Source: Planctomycetaceae bacterium
GTDB taxonomy: Bacteria > Planctomycetota > Planctomycetia > Planctomycetales > Planctomycetaceae
Direction of reading: 5' to 3'
DNA length: 59,203 nucleotides
Assembly: GCA_021732975.1 (NCBI GenBank)
Contig: JAKFWC010000020.1
Coordinates: forward strand, 1-59,203
Part shown: positions 54,848 through 59,203 of the stretch, one piece after another
Layout: each line of letters opens with the position of its first letter
Position numbering within the stretch: position 1 is the first letter of the stretch
Notes under the pieces: model-generated
What the model was told of the DNA's origin: nothing
The model's database searches: none
The model's input: the letters and a program-made list of their open reading frames with translations, nothing else
Made by a program: the position numbers and the translations under genes

Positions 54848-54931
54848 GAATGTCGAAGGCAGAATGTCGAATGTCGAAATAAGGCGTTTCATTCCTCGTT
54901 CTTCATTCTTCACTCTCCATTCTCCATCAAC
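54848..54931. repeat. Heptad-repeat hairpin, GAATGTC/CATTCTT type
   Basis: Twelve consecutive 7-mers: five GAATGTC-like on the left, a spacer, then six CATTCTN-like on the right, giving an imperfect hairpin with a GGCGTTT tip. The last 7-mers overlap the rpsP stop codon. It fills the rpsP-trmD junction. Confidence 0.9.
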
Positions 54932-55307
54932 CCGCTTCTCCTTCGGCAGCCGGCGCGGCTTCCGCTTCCCCTTCGGCAGGAGCAGCGGCTCCTTCCTCAG
55001 CGGGAACCGGCAGTTCCTTCGGCTTGATCAACGCTGGCGGCGGCGCGGCCACGCCGAAGCGGTTGGTCTTCACCTTCTTCACCAGGGTGGCGACGCGGTC
55101 CGACATGCTCGCACCAACCGACACCCAGTATTCCACGCGATCGAGCTTCACACTCACTCGCTTCGACTTGTCCGCCACCGAGGTGTCGTACCAGCCGACT
55201 TCTTCGATTGCTTTGCCTTCACGATGGACGCGGGAGTCCATCACACAGATGCGGTAAAACGGCCGGTGATGCCGACCAATCCGCTTCATTCGAATCCGAA
55301 CTGCCAC
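54927..55307 (-). CDS. rpsP: 30S ribosomal protein S16
   Basis: This 126-residue protein is S16, an early-binding small-subunit protein. The start is GTG 55307 (VAVRIRMKRIG, read as MAVRIRMKRIG) because TTGGAG lies seven bases upstream and family members begin this way; a TTG four codons earlier lies in that site. Core: RPFYRICVMDSRVHREGKAIEEVGWYD. The last 50 residues are a low-complexity A/E/P tail, longer than usual S16, as seen in some phyla. It is second in the ffh operon, after a hairpin. Confidence 0.97.
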   Translation of the reverse strand: MAVRIRMKRIGRHHRPFYRICVMDSRVHREGKAIEEVGWYDTSVADKSKRVSVKLDRVEYWVSVGASMSDRVATLVKKVKTNRFGVAAPPPALIKPKELPVPAEEGAAAPAEGEAEAAPAAEGEAG

Positions 55308-55320
55308 TGGGAACTCCAAG

Positions 55321-55426
55321 ATGGTTAAGGGCTAATGGTCTATGGCTGATGGACAGAGGCGTTTGGTGATTATGGCGTTGTTGACAGAAATCCACTTCTG
55401 TCCATGAGCCATAAACCATTCGCCAT
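55321..55426. repeat. Heptad-repeat hairpin, ATGGNNN type
   Basis: The left arm (55321-55355) is five 7-mers of consensus ATGGNNN; the right arm (55399-55426) is four of the complementary NNNCCAT type. It fills the ffh-rpsP junction and starts eight bp after the ffh stop. Confidence 0.92.
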
Positions 55427-55434
55427 CTGCCGCG

Positions 55435-56931
55435 TCAGCGATTTTTCTTCTTCTGTTTCTTCGCGTCTTTCCGGGCTTTTTTCTTCTTTTCGGCGGCGGC
55501 TTTGGCGTCGATCGGGCCGCTTTTCGTCGAGCCCTTCACCGCCTTCAAACTGGCATTCGGGTCGAGCATGCCTGCCTGACCCATCTGCGACATAGCCTTC
55601 ATGCGATCCATCATCCCCATGCCGGCCATCTTCTGCATCATCCCCGACATCGACTCAAAATCTTTGAGCAGGCGATTGATGTCGGCGGGTTCCGTCCCAC
55701 TACCGCGGGCGATTCGATTCCGGCGGCTGCGGTCGATCTTGTCCGGGTTGGCCCGCTCTTCGGTCGTCATCGAACCGATGATCGCCTCGATCCGGCCCAT
55801 GTCGGCGTCGGGATCCATGTCGTCCGGCAGGTCGCCCATCATCGAGCCGAGACCGGGGATCATCTTCATGATGTCCCGCAACGGCCCCATCCGCCGGATC
55901 TGCTTCATCTGATTGCGGAAGTCCTCAAGGGTGAATTTCCCCTTGAGCATCTTTTCCTGCTGCTTCTGAATCTCTTCCGCGTCGAAGTTCTGCTGGGCCT
56001 TCTCGAACAGGGTGACCACGTCGCCCATGCCGAGAATGCGGCCGGCCATCCGGTCGGGATGAAACGGTTCCAGCTTGTCGAGTTGCTCACCGATGCCGAT
56101 GTATTTGATCGGGACGCCGGTGACTTCCTTGACGCTGAGCGCTGCCCCGCCGCGGCTGTCGCCGTCGAGCTTGGTGAGGATTACGCCGTCGAGTTCGAGG
56201 GCGTCGTTGAACGCCTTCGCACTGTTGACCGCGTCCTGGCCGGTCATCGCGTCGCAGACGAGCAGAATCTGGTCGGGCTGCAACCGGCGGTCGATCAGTT
56301 CGAGTTCACCCATCAACTCCGCGTCGACGTGCAATCGCCCGGCGGTGTCGAGAATGAGAACGCGAATGTCGCCCGCTTTCTGGGCGGCTTTCAACGCATT
56401 CTGGCAGACCTGCAACGGCGTGCTTTTCGCCGGGTCTTCACTGTAGACCGCGACGCCAAGTTGCTGGCCGATGACTTTGAGTTGTTCGATGGCGGCGGGA
56501 CGCTGCAAGTCCGCGGCGACGAGCATCGGCGTGAAGCCTTGCTCCTTCACCATCCGGGCGAGCTTGCCGCATGTGGTGGTCTTCCCCGACCCCTGTAGTC
56601 CGCACATCATGATTTTGTTGACGCCATCCCGCCGCAAATGCAGCGAGTGGTCCGTCGGCCCCATCAGGTTGACGAGTTCCTGATGGACAATCCCGATGAA
56701 TTGCTGATCGGGACGAAGAGACTTAAGGACTTTCTCACCAAGGGCTTCGGCTGTCACCCGTTTGATGAACGTGGTGGCGACATCATAATTGACATCCGCT
56801 TCCAGCAAAGCCTTTTTGACCAGCGCGAGCCCGTCACGAACGTTGGCTTCCGTGAGCTTTCCGCCCCAGGACAACGACGACAGAGCCGACCGCAAGCCGG
56901 TAGTGATGCCTTCGAACATGTCTTCACGCAA
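55435..56931 (-). CDS. ffh: Signal recognition particle protein Ffh (SRP54)
   Basis: This 498-residue GTPase, with the 4.5S RNA, delivers nascent membrane proteins to FtsY. The N domain (residues 1-90) is followed by the G domain: [27 protein letters not shown] and [12 protein letters not shown]. The methionine-rich M domain starts near 330 ([30 protein letters not shown]) and ends in a basic K-rich tail. An alternative Met four codons in (MFEGITTGL) is closer to the family start. The genes downstream follow the canonical order. Confidence 0.98.
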   Translation of the reverse strand: MREDMFEGITTGLRSALSSLSWGGKLTEANVRDGLALVKKALLEADVNYDVATTFIKRVTAEALGEKVLKSLRPDQQFIGIVHQELVNLMGPTDHSLHLRRDGVNKIMMCGLQGSGKTTTCGKLARMVKEQGFTPMLVAADLQRPAAIEQLKVIGQQLGVAVYSEDPAKSTPLQVCQNALKAAQKAGDIRVLILDTAGRLHVDAELMGELELIDRRLQPDQILLVCDAMTGQDAVNSAKAFNDALELDGVILTKLDGDSRGGAALSVKEVTGVPIKYIGIGEQLDKLEPFHPDRMAGRILGMGDVVTLFEKAQQNFDAEEIQKQQEKMLKGKFTLEDFRNQMKQIRRMGPLRDIMKMIPGLGSMMGDLPDDMDPDADMGRIEAIIGSMTTEERANPDKIDRSRRNRIARGSGTEPADINRLLKDFESMSGMMQKMAGMGMMDRMKAMSQMGQAGMLDPNASLKAVKGSTKSGPIDAKAAAEKKKKARKDAKKQKKKNR

Positions 56932-57133
56932 TGGGTTCTTAAGTCCGGAACGGAGAACGACTTACTGTCGCTCCCACGGCGTCGCCTCAACGACGTTCCA
57001 AGCCACCCCAGGGCCATGGAACCGGGTTCGGAATCGAAGAGTGTAAGAAATTGGCGGAGGAAACTCAACGGTTAGACAGCGAAATCGCGGCCACCCTTTT
57101 CATTCGGTAGCACCCGGGTAACTTCACTGGATG

Positions 57134-58867
57134 CTACTGTGCAAGATCGGCGTTACTCACCCGAATAAACTGAGCCAACTCTTCGACGCGGTCTTTCAGG
57201 TCAAACTCACCCAATTCTGCCGGGTGCGCGCAAATCTCCCGTGCCAATTTGATCTTGTCGAATGTTTCCTTGTCACCGACATTCGATACGAACCTGGCAT
57301 ACTGCCCACTCTGTGTTGGAACGGCAGTTTTTGGATGCACGATCTTCCATGCAGTTTCGAACGTCGCCTGTGGGATATAGTTCTCGATTGTCCGAACGAT
57401 CGTCAGCCACGCGACGCCACCGCCTTTCTTAAACTCCTGCTCAATCCTAAGTTTCGTGTCTCCAACCTTGGTTGAAGCGTCCGCCTTGTCGCTATCCATC
57501 ACAATCGACATGTGACGATTGAGCCGCCGCAACTCGATAAAGCCTGCAACAGCATCGTCTTCTGCCGAAAGGTGTGAAAGCAGTTTACCGCCATAGAACA
57601 TCAGTGAATAATGAATTCCTTCAATTAACATATATTGCGACGCTTCGCTTAGCCATTTATTTATATAAATGCGATCTGACGGCCCTTCCACCCAAATAAC
57701 ACAATTCGCTTGAACTATGTCGGACGCGCGATATCCGAGGTCGCGGCATATCGCAAACCGATCGCCTGGCTTTTGCACCACATCAACAACACTCACTTTG
57801 TCGCGCTGCCGAACGTGAAAAACAGCTGCACCCTCGGTATCGAGCAAATGGGCAGAATGAGTCGCTATGAAATACTGATTAGTAGTATTATTTGACAGGT
57901 ATTCAATTAATCGCCTCTGCAAAACAGGGTGCAGATGCGTCTCCGGCTCTTCGAGGCACACAATGGCGTTTTCAACGGAAGTGCAGGCAATAGCTAGCAT
58001 GATTACTTCATGGATGCCAGTACCTAAAGACAGGAGAGGCTGCTCTACACCGTGAAGCCTCACAGACACTGTGTCCCTGCTGAAAGGCACGGATATCTCC
58101 GCGGTTGGATCTACGACGACGGAACGAACGAATTCTAAAATAGACTCGAAGAGTCTCTGCGTAGGCTTATCGTTTGGGCTCCTTTGCGATAACTGCGCTA
58201 ACCTTGTTATAAGCCCGCGCCCATTCAATACGTTTCCAGGAGAATCGGCAGTGACTGTAATTTCGCGGACTGCTGGCACGAACCATATGCTAGGAAGCTT
58301 CCTTGACTTTGGAGTTAAATACCGCGCGATGTCTTGAGCCCATGCTAGCCTATCACCGCCCGTCCTCTTGGTTATGTTTTTCCAAGTGTCAACCAATGGG
58401 CGCTCATCGACTCGACTCAATGCTGTGTCATGCGACTGAGATAGCTCAAACACTCGCTCGTGATTGCGTTCTTTGTAATCAAACCATGCAAGACCGTTCG
58501 CGAATGAAAAGTCTGGCGTTGATAGCTGCTTTGCAAAAGCCGGCCGTGTCCAGTCAGGAACACTGGGGGACAGCGACCAAAGCCGATCGTCAACTGGGAC
58601 CGCCATGCCGATACACGATCCTCCCGAGTAATCGAGGCTACGGTCTTCGGGGCGGATTTCAATCGTACCGGACGACGGGACATTGTTTTCTGAACCAGCA
58701 AAAGCCGGTAGCTTCTCAAAAATGAATTTCAAGATATTGGACTTTCCGGCATTATTTGCTCCCGCAAAAAGGTTGATGCCAGCAAACGGTCCCATCCGTT
58801 GAATATCACTACCAAAGCTTCGATACCCAGCAATGGCGAGACCGTGGAGAAAGGTTTTGGCAGGCAT
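57134..58867 (-). CDS. OLD-family AAA ATPase with TOPRIM nuclease domain
   Basis: This 577-residue protein joins an ABC-type ATPase to a TOPRIM nuclease. ATPase motifs: Walker A GANNAGKSN near residue 38, a signature-like SLGTGIHEV, Walker B IVCLEEPETHLHP, and H-loop IATHSAHLL. TOPRIM: VIWVEGPSDRIYINKWL (Glu) and MSIVMDSDKAD (DxD) in the C-terminal part. OLD proteins act in phage defence or repair; class 1 OLDs stand alone. No UvrD-like GajB gene is adjacent on the visible side. Base composition is clearly AT-richer than the neighbours, a sign of transfer. Its start is near the window end. Confidence 0.92.
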   Translation of the reverse strand: MPAKTFLHGLAIAGYRSFGSDIQRMGPFAGINLFAGANNAGKSNILKFIFEKLPAFAGSENNVPSSGTIEIRPEDRSLDYSGGSCIGMAVPVDDRLWSLSPSVPDWTRPAFAKQLSTPDFSFANGLAWFDYKERNHERVFELSQSHDTALSRVDERPLVDTWKNITKRTGGDRLAWAQDIARYLTPKSRKLPSIWFVPAVREITVTADSPGNVLNGRGLITRLAQLSQRSPNDKPTQRLFESILEFVRSVVVDPTAEISVPFSRDTVSVRLHGVEQPLLSLGTGIHEVIMLAIACTSVENAIVCLEEPETHLHPVLQRRLIEYLSNNTTNQYFIATHSAHLLDTEGAAVFHVRQRDKVSVVDVVQKPGDRFAICRDLGYRASDIVQANCVIWVEGPSDRIYINKWLSEASQYMLIEGIHYSLMFYGGKLLSHLSAEDDAVAGFIELRRLNRHMSIVMDSDKADASTKVGDTKLRIEQEFKKGGGVAWLTIVRTIENYIPQATFETAWKIVHPKTAVPTQSGQYARFVSNVGDKETFDKIKLAREICAHPAELGEFDLKDRVEELAQFIRVSNADLAQ

Positions 58868-59203
58868 ACGTGGAGCCCCGGAAGAGGGTTACATTCTGGA
58901 CAGCAGACAACGCTAACCATGCCAAGCAAATGGATATATTGTCAACCGGGTACCACCGGTTGCCTCAACTGGTGCCGCGCAGCGGACGGAAGCCTCAGGG
59001 CACAACGTCCCGTTCTCACAGCTCACCATCATCGGCACGCCGACGAATTTGTGTTCCCGTGACCTGCGGAAACAAGCTTCTGATAATATGTTCGCGGAGC
59101 GATAAGCTTCCAGCCGCGAACGCGGCACCGGTTGAGGCAACCTTGTCTTTACCCACATTGTTACAATCCCATCCGCTGGTTTGGTAGGGCGGGGATGGGC
59201 GGA
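58868..59203. other. Gene-free end region with a long inverted repeat
   Basis: About 336 bp with no gene I would support. It contains the inverted repeat 58958-59142. The last bases (CCCATCCGC...GGGATGGG) start another palindrome that may run beyond the window. Confidence 0.45.
58958..59142. repeat. 22-bp inverted repeat upstream of the OLD gene
   Basis: Arms GGTTGCCTCAACTGGTGCCG (58958 on) and its complement (59121-59142) match at 21 of 22 positions, enclosing 141 bp. It lies on the upstream side of the AT-rich OLD gene and could be a hairpin or the end of an inserted element. Confidence 0.75.

Noticed and set aside
53500..55426. CRISPR-like arrays suggested by periodic repeats
   Set aside because: The period is 7 nt with inverted arms and no spacers, so these are heptad hairpins, not CRISPR arrays.
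57134..58867. Gabija (GajA) assignment for the OLD-family gene
   Set aside because: No UvrD-like GajB gene is next to it within the window; only the generic OLD call is supported.

Overview
The window reads as a high-GC (roughly 60%) chromosomal segment of a planctomycete (Planctomycetota). Supporting signs are a Bat-type MoxR/DUF58/VWA operon that continues into large secreted proteins, a DUF1501 protein, a fused E1 alpha/beta dehydrogenase, tetrahydromethanopterin-linked C1 genes, and many different long hairpin repeats between genes. I assigned it by gene content and style only; no search was possible.

Layout. 1-7.7 kb: the tail of a BamE/SmpA-like protein, then a minus-strand run of secreted serine hydrolase, membrane glycosyltransferase, carA, ndk and a zinc metallopeptidase. 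7.8-11.3 kb: a bacterioferritin-associated ferredoxin facing bacterioferritin, then a deoxyhypusine-synthase-like protein with a PfkB/RfaE-type kinase. 11.6-13.5 kb: lepA. 13.7-16.0 kb: a 2.2-kb integrative element. It lies between a 43-bp duplicated tRNA 5' half and an intact CAU-anticodon tRNA, and carries a tyrosine integrase, a coupled AT-hook-like protein and two small genes. 16-21 kb: E2 and fused E1 of a 2-oxo acid dehydrogenase, and a PQQ-type beta-propeller protein. 21.3-37.5 kb: a long plus-strand operon, moxR, DUF58, BatA, VWA protein, giant coiled-coil protein, two related secreted proteins, a prenyltransferase-fold protein and a TlpA-fused protein. A small four-helix-bundle (IVP/S23) element with 39-bp terminal inverted repeats interrupts it. 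37.5-45 kb: YheT-like hydrolase, DUF1501, LF-like metalloprotease, histidine kinase/response regulator, glycosyltransferase. 45-49.5 kb: carB and aldose epimerase. 49.5-57 kb: a minus-strand run of ffh, rpsP, trmD, rplS, yraN, two H4MPT/methanofuran-type genes and an RlmI-type methyltransferase. 57.1-58.9 kb: an AT-richer OLD-family ATPase/nuclease.

The most striking signal is not a protein. At least six junctions between same-strand genes hold hairpins of about 80-120 bp whose arms are imperfect tandem 7-mers. Each has a different 7-mer consensus (ATTNNNA, GAATGNN, TGATGAG, GTTGGTN, ATGGNNN), and each starts within about 10 bp of the upstream stop codon. All four junctions of ffh-rpsP-trmD-rplS-yraN are filled by four different ones. 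One set of arms flanks the four-helix-bundle gene. A second layer of GC-rich palindromes (CACGGCCGTG, CAGCGACGG, CCCCGGTCATTGACCGGGG and others) occupies most other gene ends. One half is reused, 25 of 25 bases, inside a coding sequence.

The 2.2-kb tRNA-linked element is the second unusual item: it seems to supply the 5' half of the only intact CAU tRNA gene in the window.
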